A DNA stretch of 64,000 bases. Source: Sphingomonas sp. HF-S4 (lineage in GTDB: Bacteria; Pseudomonadota; Alphaproteobacteria; Sphingomonadales; Sphingomonadaceae). Position 1 is the first letter of the stretch, and each line of letters begins with the position of its first letter. The position numbers and the translations under genes are program-made. The stretch is taken from assembly GCF_032911445.1 (NCBI RefSeq), contig NZ_JAWJEJ010000001.1, positions 2,108,001 through 2,172,000 on the forward strand. The letters run 5' to 3'. Shown piece by piece: positions 27,169-37,357 of this stretch. A model generated the notes under the pieces. That model worked only from the letters and a program-made list of their open reading frames with translations. It searched no databases and was not told where the DNA came from.

Positions 27169-28329
27169 ATGCCTCAGTACGACGCGATCATCCTCGGCGC
27201 AGGCGCCGCCGGCCTGATGTGTGCCGCTGTCGCCGGGCAACGCGGGCGGCGCGTGCTGCTGCTCGATCACGCCGATCGGGTCGGCAAGAAGATCCTCATC
27301 TCCGGCGGCGGGCGGTGCAATTTCACCAATATTCACACCGCGCCCGATCGCTACCTTTCGGCCAACCCGCATTTCGCCAAGTCGGCGCTCGGCCGCTACA
27401 CTGCGCAGGACTTTCTCGACCTCGTCGAGCGCCACGGCATAGCCTGGCACGAAAAGACGCTGGGCCAGCTGTTCTGCGACGGCTCGGCGCGCCAGATCGT
27501 CGACATGCTGCTCGACGAGTGCGCACGCGGCGAGGTGACGATCGGCACCGGCCACAGCATCGGCGCGATCGATCATGCCGATGGCGTGTATCGGGTCGGC
27601 GACGACACGGCCCCCGCTCTGGTCATCGCCACCGGCGGGCCGTCGATCCCCAAGATGGGCGCCACCAGCTTCGCCTATGACCTCGCCCGCCGCTTCGGAT
27701 TGAAGGTGGTGGAGCCCCGCCCCGCGCTCGTCCCGCTCACCTTGCCCCCCGACCAGGCGCTGTTCCGCGAACTCTCAGGCGTATCGACCGACGTGGTCGC
27801 GCGTGCTGGCAAGGCCGCCTTCCCCGAAGCGGCGCTGTTCACCCATCGCGGCCTCTCGGGCCCCGCGATTCTCCAGGTGTCGAGCTATTGGCGCCACGGC
27901 GAACCGATCGCGATCGACTTCCTTCCCGGCCGAAACCCTGCCTGGCTCATCGAGGCCAAGCGCGCCCGCCCGCGCACCACGCTGCGCAAGTTGCTCGGTG
28001 AAGCGCTGCCCGATCGCCTTGCCGAAACGCTCGCCGAGCAGCTTGCCCTCCCCGGCGACATCGCCAACCTTGCCGATCGCAAGCTCCACGAGGCCGCACG
28101 CCGCCTCGCCGGCTGGACCTTCCTCCCGAACGGCACCGAAGGTTTCGCCAAGGCCGAAGTCACGATCGGCGGGATCAGCACCGCCGATCTCTCCTCGCAG
28201 ACGATGGCGGCCCGGAAGGTGCCCGGCCTCTACGCGATCGGCGAGGCGGTCGACGTCACCGGCTGGCTCGGCGGCTATAACTTCCAATGGGCCTGGGCCA
28301 GCGGCTGGGCAGCCGCACAGGTTCTTTGA
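27169..28329 (+). CDS. HI0933/BaiN-type FAD-dependent oxidoreductase
   Basis: 386 residues. N-terminal Rossmann dinucleotide motif GAGAAGLMCAAVAG, the family signature GKKILISGGGRCNFTN, and the C-terminal FAD motif VPGLYAIGEAVDVTGWLGGYNFQWAWASG. HI0933-like flavoproteins are related to bile-acid BaiN, but most have no proven substrate. Monocistronic, as far as seen. Confidence 0.9.
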   Translation: MPQYDAIILGAGAAGLMCAAVAGQRGRRVLLLDHADRVGKKILISGGGRCNFTNIHTAPDRYLSANPHFAKSALGRYTAQDFLDLVERHGIAWHEKTLGQLFCDGSARQIVDMLLDECARGEVTIGTGHSIGAIDHADGVYRVGDDTAPALVIATGGPSIPKMGATSFAYDLARRFGLKVVEPRPALVPLTLPPDQALFRELSGVSTDVVARAGKAAFPEAALFTHRGLSGPAILQVSSYWRHGEPIAIDFLPGRNPAWLIEAKRARPRTTLRKLLGEALPDRLAETLAEQLALPGDIANLADRKLHEAARRLAGWTFLPNGTEGFAKAEVTIGGISTADLSSQTMAARKVPGLYAIGEAVDVTGWLGGYNFQWAWASGWAAAQVL

Positions 28330-28618
28330 AATCAGAAGGAAACATTTGATTTACCGTCCGGCAACGCTTCAGCAACATGAATTTGATCGGTCGTCCTGCC
28401 GGCATAATGTTTCATAAAGCACGCTCTGCCGCGCTTTCCCTAGCGTCTTCGCGCCCCGCAGGATTCCCACTCGTAAAAACCCTTATTGATTTTTTTGCGG
28501 CATCGAATGTTTCCGCCGCATGTCCTCTACAAAGGATCAAAGGTTCCGCGCACGTAAAGTGCTGGAGCCGGCTCCTCGGGTCGAACCTCCGCCGGAGCCA
28601 ATCCAAGGAGGACGCATT
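28330..28618. other. AT-richer intergenic region upstream of the chemoreceptor gene
   Basis: 289 bp. It includes an AT-rich stretch around 28475-28500 (a run of seven T), unusual for this genome and a plausible promoter region for the chemoreceptor. No RNA gene or repeat was recognised. Confidence 0.4.
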
Positions 28619-30004
28619 TTGAACATCGATTGGTTCAGGGCCACCGCGCCCATTCGCCTCAAGCTGCAGGTGGCGCGCAACGCAATCCTCGCCGCGATGG
28701 TCGCGATCGCGCTCGTCGCGCTGTTCGCCCCCACCCTCGTTGCGGCCCCGCTCGTCGCGCTGATCATCGTCGGCTCGGCGATCCAGCTGGTGCGCTACAG
28801 CGCCGCGATCGCCGATCCCTATGTGTCGACCGTGGTGCGCATGGAAGGTCTTGCCGCGGGCGACCTGACCACGCCGATCGAATTCACCGACTATAAGGAT
28901 TGCGTCGGCCGGATGACCCAGGCGATGCTCGCCTTCCGCGACGCCGCGGTCGAGCAGAACCGCCTGTCCGCCGAACAACAGGTCGCGGTCAGCCGCCTGG
29001 GCACCAGCCTCGAGCGCATGACCCATGGGGACCTTACCGCCGAGATCGGCAACGACTTCCCCGCCAGCTATGCCGAGCTGCGCACCAACTTCAACGAAGC
29101 ACTTGCCTCGCTTCGCACGCTGATCGGCTCGGTTATGGAAAGCGCTGCGTCGATCCAGACCGGCTCGGGCGAGATCGCCCAAGCGTCGGAAGACCTTGCC
29201 CGCCGCACCGAAGCCAATGCCGCGAGCCTCGAGGAGACGTCGGCAGCGGTGACCCAGATGGACGGCCGCCTCAAGGCCACTGCCGCCTCGGCCGGCCGCA
29301 CCGTCGAGCGCGCCGATGATGCCATCGCCACGGTCTCGGGCGGCCGCGCGGTCGCCGACGACGCGGTGCAGGCGATGAGCCGCGTCGCCGACGGCGCCAA
29401 GGGCATCGACAGCGTCATCGAGGGCCTCGACAAGATCGCCTTCCAGACCCGCGTCCTCGCGATGAACGCGGCAGTCGAAGCCGGCCGGGCGGGTGAAGCG
29501 GGCCGCGGCTTCGCGGTCGTCGCCGACTTGGTCTCCGCGCTTGCGATGCGCTCGGAAGAAGAAGCCGCCCGCGCCCGCGACCAGCTGACCGCCACCCAGA
29601 CCGACATCGTCGCGGCGGTAGAGATGGTCCAGAAGGTCGATCACGCGCTCGCCGATATCGCCGGCGACGTCGGCGAGGTCCATGGCCTGCTCGGGCAGAT
29701 GGCGGCCGACAACCAGGCGCAGTCGACCGCGATCACCGAGATCAGCGTCGCAATCGGCACGATGGACCAGTCGACCCAGCAGAACGCCGCGATGGTCGAG
29801 GAAACCTCGGCTGCCGCGCGCAACCTCTCGGGCGAAGTCGCCGCGCTCGCCGATCAGGCTGCCCGGTTCGATGTCGGCAACGGCACCGCGCCGCGGTCCT
29901 CCCGCGCCAAGGCGCGCTTCGATGGCCCGGTCAAGCCGCTCCCCGCCGCCGCGGTCTCCGCCCTCAGGCGCAGCCCCGCCGGCGACGACTGGGCGTCGTT
30001 CTGA
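28619..30004 (+). CDS. Methyl-accepting chemotaxis protein lacking a periplasmic sensor domain
   Basis: 461 residues. Two close hydrophobic segments (NAILAAMVAIALVALF and VAAPLVALIIVGSAIQLV) form a hairpin with no periplasmic loop. HAMP-like regions follow (VRMEGLAAGDLTTPIEF, LERMTHGDLTAEIG), then a signalling domain whose hairpin tip reads KIAFQTRVLAMNAAVEAGRAGEAGRGFAVVA. The start is TTG 28619 with AAGGAGG (28605-28611) 7 nt upstream; an ATG at 28520 in frame lacks this. No che genes are nearby, so it is an orphan receptor. Confidence 0.88.
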   Translation: MNIDWFRATAPIRLKLQVARNAILAAMVAIALVALFAPTLVAAPLVALIIVGSAIQLVRYSAAIADPYVSTVVRMEGLAAGDLTTPIEFTDYKDCVGRMTQAMLAFRDAAVEQNRLSAEQQVAVSRLGTSLERMTHGDLTAEIGNDFPASYAELRTNFNEALASLRTLIGSVMESAASIQTGSGEIAQASEDLARRTEANAASLEETSAAVTQMDGRLKATAASAGRTVERADDAIATVSGGRAVADDAVQAMSRVADGAKGIDSVIEGLDKIAFQTRVLAMNAAVEAGRAGEAGRGFAVVADLVSALAMRSEEEAARARDQLTATQTDIVAAVEMVQKVDHALADIAGDVGEVHGLLGQMAADNQAQSTAITEISVAIGTMDQSTQQNAAMVEETSAAARNLSGEVAALADQAARFDVGNGTAPRSSRAKARFDGPVKPLPAAAVSALRRSPAGDDWASF

Positions 30005-30009
30005 CCCTC

Positions 30010-30038
30010 AGGAGGCGCCGCACCCCGCGGCGCCTCCT
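30010..30038. terminator. Strong hairpin between convergent genes
   Basis: AGGAGGCGCCGC (30010-30021) pairs perfectly with GCGGCGCCTCCT (30027-30038) around a 5-nt loop, between the chemoreceptor and the convergent small exported gene. It is probably a bidirectional terminator, though it lacks a clear U-run. Confidence 0.65.
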
Positions 30039-30432
30039 ATCGGCCCAATCCCTGCGTCCGCTTCGCCGCGATCGCGCTGCGCAGCGCCTCGGTCCGCCCG
30101 CGCAGCATCGCCGTCTCGGCATCCGAATAGCCGCCGCGCGCATATCGCGAGCTCACTGCCTCGATCCGCAAGCCTTCGCGTCGCAGCGCCCGCGCCTCGC
30201 GCCGGCTGAGCTGCCCCGCCTCGCGCGCATCGTGGATATCGTCGCGCAGCCCGCCTAGCTCGCGCCCGATCGCCACCCGCTGGGTCCGCGCGGCATCCCC
30301 CGGCACATCGGCGAGGATGTCCCCGCGGAACGACGGACTGCCCGAAAGCCCGCGCATCGATCCGGAGATCTGCGCCGACGCTGGCGCCGCAAAAACCACG
30401 AGAACCCCTGTTCCGATCGCAAGCCAGCGCAT
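30037..30432 (-). CDS. Exported hypothetical protein
   Basis: 131 residues. A signal peptide (VLVVFAAPASAQ) precedes an Arg-rich helical mature part (GLRDDIHDAREAGQLSRREARALRREG) resembling an amphipathic periplasmic helix bundle. Start at 30432 with GGGAG 6 nt upstream. No family was assigned. Confidence 0.68.
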   Translation of the reverse strand: MRWLAIGTGVLVVFAAPASAQISGSMRGLSGSPSFRGDILADVPGDAARTQRVAIGRELGGLRDDIHDAREAGQLSRREARALRREGLRIEAVSSRYARGGYSDAETAMLRGRTEALRSAIAAKRTQGLGR

Positions 30433-30567
30433 GCCCATCTCCCTGCAACGCCCCAGCCTCCCTTGCCTCCACTGAACCGCGCCTTAACCCGCCCGCCTCC
30501 GTACTTGCCGCAATCAGCCCCGAATTCACTTGCCCTCGGGCCCCGGCGCGCCCATGTGGCCGGCTCC

Positions 30568-32349
<1,782 letters not shown>

Positions 32350-32396
32350 AGGCCGGCCCGCGCGCCTCCTCTCAACGTGGACAAAGCCTCCCAATT

Positions 32397-32517
32397 CCTC
32401 CCCCGGAGGGGGAGGGGGACCGCGAAGCGGTGGAGGGGTGGTCTCCACAAGCGACGTCGCCCGCGGAGAATACCCCTCCGTCAGCCTGCGGCTGCCACCT
32501 CGCCCTCCGGGGGAGGA
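32397..32517. repeat. Large intergenic palindrome, family 4 (second copy)
   Basis: Same architecture as the 17632-17754 element: outer CCTCCCCCGGAGGGGGAGG-type arms and inner GGAGGGGTGGTCTCCAC versus its imperfect complement near 32465-32480. It immediately precedes another palindrome, so the whole 302-bp gap after the helicase gene is repeat DNA. Confidence 0.82.
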
Positions 32518-32536
32518 CCAAGTACCGCCCCCTCCA

Positions 32537-32614
32537 GTGCTCCTGCGAAAGCAGGAGCCCAGAGGCACCGGGCAATTCGCGTATGGCCCTGGGCTCCTGC
32601 CTTCGCAGGAGCAC
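32537..32614. repeat. Intergenic palindromic repeat, family 5
   Basis: GTGCTCCTGCGAAAGCAGGAGC at the left (from 32537) and its complementary arm ending GCAGGAGCAC at 32614. Each arm is itself a small hairpin. A degenerate half-copy occurs at 62860-62883. Confidence 0.82.
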
Positions 32615-32651
32615 GGCACCGAAGCCCGCCCGCGGACCCGAAGGAGAACCC

Positions 32652-33110
32652 ATGCCCACCCCCCGCATCCTCGTCGACGCCGACGCCTGCCCGGTAAAGG
32701 AAGAGATCTACAAGGTCGCCTGGCGCCACGAAGTCCCGGTGGTGGTGGTGAGCAACCAGCACCTGCGCATTCCCGCGCACCCGCTCCTCACCCGCCAGGT
32801 CGTGAGCGACGCCTTCGACGCCGCCGACGACTGGATCGCCGAGCAGTCCGCCCCCGGTGCGATCGTGATCACCGCCGACATCCTCCTCGCCGACCGCGCG
32901 CTAAAGGCCGGCGCCCGCGTCCTCTCCCCCACCGGCAAGCCCTTCACCACCAGCTCGATCGGCAGCGCCATCGCCGTCCGCGCAATTATGGCGGACCTGC
33001 GCGCGGGCGGGGACCAGCTGGGCGGGCCCAAGCCGTTCGCGACGGCGGACAGGTCGCGGTTCTTGCAGGCGCTGGATGCGGCGGTGGTGGCAGTTAAGCA
33101 GGGTCGGTAG
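32652..33110 (+). CDS. DUF188 (YaiI/YqxD) family protein
   Basis: 152 residues. ILVDADACPVKEEIYKVA, SNQHLRIP, VITADILLADRALKAGARVLSPTGKPF and a C-terminal DRSRFLQALD match the DUF188 family, with PIN-like acidic residues. Function unproven. AAGGAG precedes the ATG. The 3' end overlaps a convergent gene by 17 bp. Confidence 0.92.
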   Translation: MPTPRILVDADACPVKEEIYKVAWRHEVPVVVVSNQHLRIPAHPLLTRQVVSDAFDAADDWIAEQSAPGAIVITADILLADRALKAGARVLSPTGKPFTTSSIGSAIAVRAIMADLRAGGDQLGGPKPFATADRSRFLQALDAAVVAVKQGR

Positions 33111-33450
33111 CGCTCGCCTGCTTCCCGCGTCGCAGTTCGTCGATGATATCCTCCATCTCGAACAGCATCGCGCACCCCGCCCGAATCCCGTCGAGATCGT
33201 CGTCCGAGGTCTCGCCGAAATGCGCCTTCGCGTGCGCAGCCAACGCAATGAGCTTCGCATAGCGCTCTTCACCAAGCTTCTTGCGGATAACGCCGAAGCC
33301 TTCGGTGAGGGCGTGAAACTCGGTAGCGATGTTCTGTCCCAGAAAATAACCTGAGCTGTCGATGAACCTCGGTGCGCTGAGTATCATCGAGCCGATCTGG
33401 TCTCGGATTTCACCTGGGGTCTGCGGAATATAAGGCTGGTAAGGTCGCAT
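33094..33450 (-). CDS. Candidate immunity protein for the adjacent toxin-like gene
   Basis: 118 residues, mostly helical and soluble, no signal peptide. No family was recognised. It starts 5 nt after the stop of the 330-residue toxin-like gene on the same strand, the usual effector-immunity order, and shares its lower GC. The immunity role is inferred only from this arrangement. Confidence 0.6.
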   Translation of the reverse strand: MRPYQPYIPQTPGEIRDQIGSMILSAPRFIDSSGYFLGQNIATEFHALTEGFGVIRKKLGEERYAKLIALAAHAKAHFGETSDDDLDGIRAGCAMLFEMEDIIDELRRGKQASATDPA

Positions 33451-33455
33451 CGCTG

Positions 33456-34448
33456 CTACCTCCGCGGACGCGTTATGGCGTAGGAACCACCAGCCTCGGT
33501 CGGCCGTACGATGATGACTATGTCAGGCTGAAAGTCGCTGGCGAAGAAACCTCTTATCTGCTTCATTCCAGATGTCTTTCGAGCAAGCGTTGCGTCGAAC
33601 GCGACGTTCCCCACACGGGAATCGGGAATAGTGTAGGTCCTATCCGACTCACCAGTCTGATATTCTCGCCCAACCACCCGCACGGGGTGGCGCGGATTAC
33701 TGGTGATCGCAGGGAAACTGTAAAGCTGCCGCAGCTGTTTTCGAACCTGAATATCTATGAAGTTTCCCAAGGCCTCCTGATCCGACAATCTTCCCCTCAG
33801 ACGCCCCTCTCTCAATGCTTTGAGACCCTGCCTATAAGCCTCATCGACCCTTCTCTGCAGAAATCGGAACGTTTCCACTTGAAGCGGCCTGGGATCGCCG
33901 CGCAGGTTATAAAATGCGCGCGCTCGGTCCATCCGCAAGCCATCCAGATAGTTCATCCGACCTTCGAAGGTGGTCGGAAAACTTTCATACACGACATATT
34001 TAGGATCTATGCTTTTCGTCTGCGCTATGATCGTCGCAGCAAACTTCTGCGTTAAAGCAACCGTGAGATCATGGGCGGGCTGCTTTGGCCCGAAAAAATG
34101 GTCGAACGGAGCTAGAACTGCGCCCCCTACGGCGCCACGCCAGGTCGGAAATACCCGGTGAAGCGTCATAGGATCCTGAAAAGCTTCACTATTGCTCCCG
34201 CCTCTCCCGGCGGCGCCCCTTGTCGTCGGACCACCCGGCCGGACCGCGGCATAGCCTCGAAGAGATACGATGACATCAGTCAGCGACCTTGGCCCTCCGG
34301 GTGCAAAAGTGAACTGTCCGTTTCGCGGATCGTGATAGGGATTGAATTTGACTTCGACGCCATCTGCCAGCGCCCTCCGGCCCGTTCGCAGATACAATCG
34401 AAACGCGGATCGCGTCGGGCTATCGAAACCTAGGGCCGGTCCTTGCAT
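33456..34448 (-). CDS. Toxin-like protein with a sphingomonad-type FNPYHDP N-terminal module
   Basis: 330 residues. The N-terminal FDSPTRSAFRLYLRTGRR and FNPYHDPRNGQFTFAPGG segments resemble a leader module I recall from other sphingomonad proteins with variable C-termini. The C-terminal region (VRVVGREYQTGESDRTYTIPDSRVG, then a basic end) could be a nuclease-like toxin domain, but no catalytic family is certain. GGAGGG lies 6 nt before the ATG at 34448. Codon use and GC are lower than in the neighbours, suggesting transfer. Paired with a likely immunity gene. Confidence 0.62.
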   Translation of the reverse strand: MQGPALGFDSPTRSAFRLYLRTGRRALADGVEVKFNPYHDPRNGQFTFAPGGPRSLTDVIVSLRGYAAVRPGGPTTRGAAGRGGSNSEAFQDPMTLHRVFPTWRGAVGGAVLAPFDHFFGPKQPAHDLTVALTQKFAATIIAQTKSIDPKYVVYESFPTTFEGRMNYLDGLRMDRARAFYNLRGDPRPLQVETFRFLQRRVDEAYRQGLKALREGRLRGRLSDQEALGNFIDIQVRKQLRQLYSFPAITSNPRHPVRVVGREYQTGESDRTYTIPDSRVGNVAFDATLARKTSGMKQIRGFFASDFQPDIVIIVRPTEAGGSYAITRPRR

Positions 34449-34673
34449 GCTCTGCCCTCCACATCCGGAACAGATCAAGAACAATCCTACAAGTCAAGGA
34501 TATTCAAGCGGCGACCCGGCGCGACGCGCATCCACTTGCAAATGGAGGATTTCGTCTGCTCGCCTCGGGGCGGGCATTGCTGGCGTGCTCTTTGAGATTA
34601 TCGGATCAAATACCGATAGACGTGCGGAAAACGCGCAAGGGCCCGAGGCGCGGTTGCGCACCCCAGCTGACGC
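34449..34673. other. Low-GC upstream region of the toxin-like gene, with a weak operator-like match
   Basis: 225 bp with clearly lower GC than the surroundings. TTATC-GGATC-AAATA at 34598-34612 matches the operator at 36143 at 12 of 15 positions, including the whole central GGATC. The mismatches fall in the outer half-sites, so this is only a possible degenerate copy. Confidence 0.35.
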
Positions 34674-35078
34674 CTAATCTACGAGCTTGACCGCGAAATA
34701 GCCGACCGTCCCGCCGCTGGCTGACGGCACCATCGCGACCATCACGCCGCTGCCGTCCTTGGCGCGCCAGGCCTGCGCCAGCTTCTTGCCCGGATCGGCA
34801 CCGGGAAGCGCCGCCGCGGTAGCGCCACGCTCGCGGGCGATGTTGTCGATCCGCTTGGCGATCGCAGCCCAGGGCACGCTCTTGTCGACGGTGAACAGCC
34901 GCTCGCCGGTGATCGTTGCCTTGCCGCCCGAGACGTCGGCAACCAGCGCGTGGAGGGCGTGCTGCTGGGCAACGGCGGCCCCCTGCTGCGCATTGGCAGG
35001 CGCGGGCAGCGACGCGAGGTCGAGCCCGCGGACGAGGCCGAGAAAGGCTAACAGACTCAAGAGCGCCGCTTTCAGCAA
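34674..35078 (-). CDS. Exported hypothetical protein
   Basis: 134 residues with an N-terminal signal or anchor (LLSLLAFLGLVRGLDLASL). The mature part (ATITGERLFTVDKSVPWAAIAKRIDNIARERGA) contains no known motif. The start is TTG 35078, with GAAGGA 6 nt upstream. It follows the calpain-like gene on the same strand by 65 nt and may be co-transcribed with it. Confidence 0.65.
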   Translation of the reverse strand: MLKAALLSLLAFLGLVRGLDLASLPAPANAQQGAAVAQQHALHALVADVSGGKATITGERLFTVDKSVPWAAIAKRIDNIARERGATAAALPGADPGKKLAQAWRAKDGSGVMVAMVPSASGGTVGYFAVKLVD

Positions 35079-35143
35079 GGTTTGTCCTTCATTGCCAAGC
35101 TTGCCCGCTTATCGCGGGTTGCTCAACCCAGAACGCACGAAGT

Positions 35144-36088
35144 TCAGCGCGGTGCCGGGCCGACGGTGAAGGCCTCGGCGCCGCCGGTGTCGGTCAGCGT
35201 GCGCAGCGGCACTTCCATCGTCGGCGACGACGTGTCCTGCCCCTCGCCGACATTCATGTTGGTGCTCCACGGATTGCGCACCGTGACCATCCATTCGCCA
35301 TCGGCATTCTTGGAGATGCCCTCGACGGTGTAGACATGGTTGTCGACCAGCCCGTCCTGCGTGCCTTCGTTGCCGCGGATCTTGTCCCACAGGCTGCGAT
35401 TCTCGGGCACGGTCCACAAGGTCACGGGGCGATCGTTGCCAAGCGCGGCATCGACTTGCCCGGCCATCCGGTCGAGCGCCGAATTCTCGCTCTCGAAGAA
35501 GCCTTCGGAATAGCGGATTTCCTCGCCGCGATCACCGGTGATCGCCTGCATCGCATCCTGCGGCCAGCCGCCGTTCGCGATGGCGTTGTAGCCCTCGGTC
35601 AGCCCGTCGGCGGGGTTGCTGTCGTGGATCTTGGCATAGGCGGTCTCGGCGACCGCGGGCCAGATCGGGCCGTCGAGCCCGGTATTGTCGGCGGTCGAGC
35701 CGCCCGAGCGCGCGAGATTGTCCTCCAGCTCGGCCTGGGTGACCGTCACCGTCTGGGGATTGCCGCTGCTGTCGTGGAGCTGGACGGTGAAGTTGCCGGT
35801 GGCCGGGTTGAACTGGATCATGTTGCGGATCGCGTCGGGCTGCTGCTGCGCCACTGCGCCGAGCGTGGCGACGAAATAGCAGTCGCCCAGCGCATCCTGG
35901 CGGATGTCCGCCGCCTGCGGGCCCTGCGCGCCGTAGAGATCGGCGGCGTCGAAACGGACTTCGGCAGGCTTGATGCTCGTCCCGCCGCCGTCGATCGGGA
36001 TCCGGAATCCCGGAACCGATACCGCGCTGCCCGCGAGCAGCGAATCCATGTTGAAGCGTGACGCAACACTAGCAGCGGCCTCGAGCAT
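35144..36088 (-). CDS. Calpain-like (family C2) cysteine protease, candidate T3SS effector
   Basis: 314 residues without a Sec signal. The C2 triad is recognisable: Cys70 in RQDALGDCYFVATL, His251 in LVDNHVYTVEGI, and Asn272 in VTVRNPWS. Calpain-like proteases are rare in free-living bacteria and would act on proteins, perhaps inside a host cell. GGGAGA precedes the ATG. It diverges from a lipase gene across a perfect TAATC-N5-GATTA palindrome 2.2 kb from the T3SS operon end. Effector status is inferred from this context and the lack of a signal peptide. Confidence 0.82.
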   Translation of the reverse strand: MLEAAASVASRFNMDSLLAGSAVSVPGFRIPIDGGGTSIKPAEVRFDAADLYGAQGPQAADIRQDALGDCYFVATLGAVAQQQPDAIRNMIQFNPATGNFTVQLHDSSGNPQTVTVTQAELEDNLARSGGSTADNTGLDGPIWPAVAETAYAKIHDSNPADGLTEGYNAIANGGWPQDAMQAITGDRGEEIRYSEGFFESENSALDRMAGQVDAALGNDRPVTLWTVPENRSLWDKIRGNEGTQDGLVDNHVYTVEGISKNADGEWMVTVRNPWSTNMNVGEGQDTSSPTMEVPLRTLTDTGGAEAFTVGPAPR

Positions 36089-36142
36089 GCCGACTCTCCC
36101 AATATTTGCGCGACATATGCGCGCGGCGCGGCGCCTGCGCGA

Positions 36143-36157
36143 TAATCGGATCGATTA
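36143..36157. promoter_or_regulatory. Palindromic operator-like site A (TAATC-GGATC-GATTA)
   Basis: Perfect inverted half-sites TAATC and GATTA, 5-nt spacer, extended by one more pair (36142/36158). It is centred in the 127-bp gap between the divergent calpain-like and lipase genes, about 55 nt from each start. Related sites: 54062, 55885, 57657. It is probably a shared operator for both candidate effectors. Confidence 0.7.
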
Positions 36158-36215
36158 TGGCGCCCACGCCCCACAAACGGCATCTAACCAGCATCCGAAC
36201 GAAGGACGGCGCGCG

Positions 36216-37316
36216 ATGCAAGTAAACAGAGCAGCCCCCAACACCACGGCGTCCACTCCCCCGTCGACGCCCCCCTCCACTGCCTCACGCGAGGCAGAGG
36301 CATATCGTTCGGACTGGCAGTCGCCGCGCGTATCTGCGGCACTGCATTCGGCGCCATCGGTATCCTCATCCCCCCGAGCCGATGGCGCCGACCTGACCCA
36401 GCCGCGTCCCGCGAACGACCAGGGCACGCCCTTCGTCGCGGGCAGCGGCACCGTCGCCGAGGCCCAGCCGACGAATCTCGCGACGCTCTCGGCCGTCACC
36501 GGCGTCTCGGCCCCGTCCGCGCCGCGCCTTGCCGCGAACGATGCGCCCGATCTCGGCCAGGTCCACACCAATGCGCTGCTCGCCAAGGACGTCTATAACG
36601 ACGTGCCGAGCCCGCCGGCGGGCTATCGCGCCGCGAGCGATGCCGACCTCGCCAGGCTCGGCCTCACCCAGGAGATGCTCGAGCAGCCCGGCGAAAGCAG
36701 CTTCAGGGCCCGGGTGTATGTGAGCGGCGAAGCGGGGCAGGAGAAATACACCGTCGTCTTCCGCGGCAGCCAGTCGGGCGACGACTGGAAGAGCAACGCC
36801 CAGCAGGGCATCGGCCTCGATTCGACCCATTATGCCAATGCGCTCGAGATCGGGAAGAAGCTCGCCCGCACCGATGCCGATGTCACCCTGGTCGGCCATT
36901 CGCTGGGCGGCGGGCTCGCGGCCGAGGCGGCGATCGCCTCGGGTCGCCCGGCCGATACGTTCAACGCCGCGGGGCTTCACCAGAACACGATCGAAAAGGC
37001 GCAGGCCATCGCCGAGGCAGCGGGCCGCGGGACGTCGTCGATCAACAATTACCGCGTCCCCGGCGAGATCCTGACGTCGATCCAGGAAGGCGGCGACCGC
37101 GTGATCGGCGCGGGCCTAGGCAGCCTGGTCACCGGCGGCGTCGGCGGCGGGATCATCGGCGGCGCGGTGGTCGACCTGCCCGAAGCCTATGGCGCGCAGC
37201 ACGACCTCCCCAACGTCCAGCCCGAGGGCAAGCATTGGTGGGACTCGATCAACCCGATCGACCGCCACAGCATGGACTGGGTGCTCGCCGGCACTGCGGC
37301 ACAGGCAGAGCGCTGA
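36216..37316 (+). CDS. Class 3 lipase-like protein, candidate T3SS effector
   Basis: 366 residues. The N-terminal 60 residues are rich in Ser/Thr/Pro with no Sec signal, as in many T3SS substrates. A lipase_3/DUF2974-like domain (about 115-285) contains YTVVFRGSQSGDDW and the nucleophile elbow GHSLGGG with Ser229. A glycine-zipper hydrophobic stretch (about 296-320) could insert in membranes. GAAGGA lies 9 nt before the ATG. Divergent from the calpain-like gene across operator A. Confidence 0.82.
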   Translation: MQVNRAAPNTTASTPPSTPPSTASREAEAYRSDWQSPRVSAALHSAPSVSSSPRADGADLTQPRPANDQGTPFVAGSGTVAEAQPTNLATLSAVTGVSAPSAPRLAANDAPDLGQVHTNALLAKDVYNDVPSPPAGYRAASDADLARLGLTQEMLEQPGESSFRARVYVSGEAGQEKYTVVFRGSQSGDDWKSNAQQGIGLDSTHYANALEIGKKLARTDADVTLVGHSLGGGLAAEAAIASGRPADTFNAAGLHQNTIEKAQAIAEAAGRGTSSINNYRVPGEILTSIQEGGDRVIGAGLGSLVTGGVGGGIIGGAVVDLPEAYGAQHDLPNVQPEGKHWWDSINPIDRHSMDWVLAGTAAQAER

Positions 37317-37357
37317 ACGGTTGACGCACCGCCAGTAACTGGACGAGGGTGCGGCGT

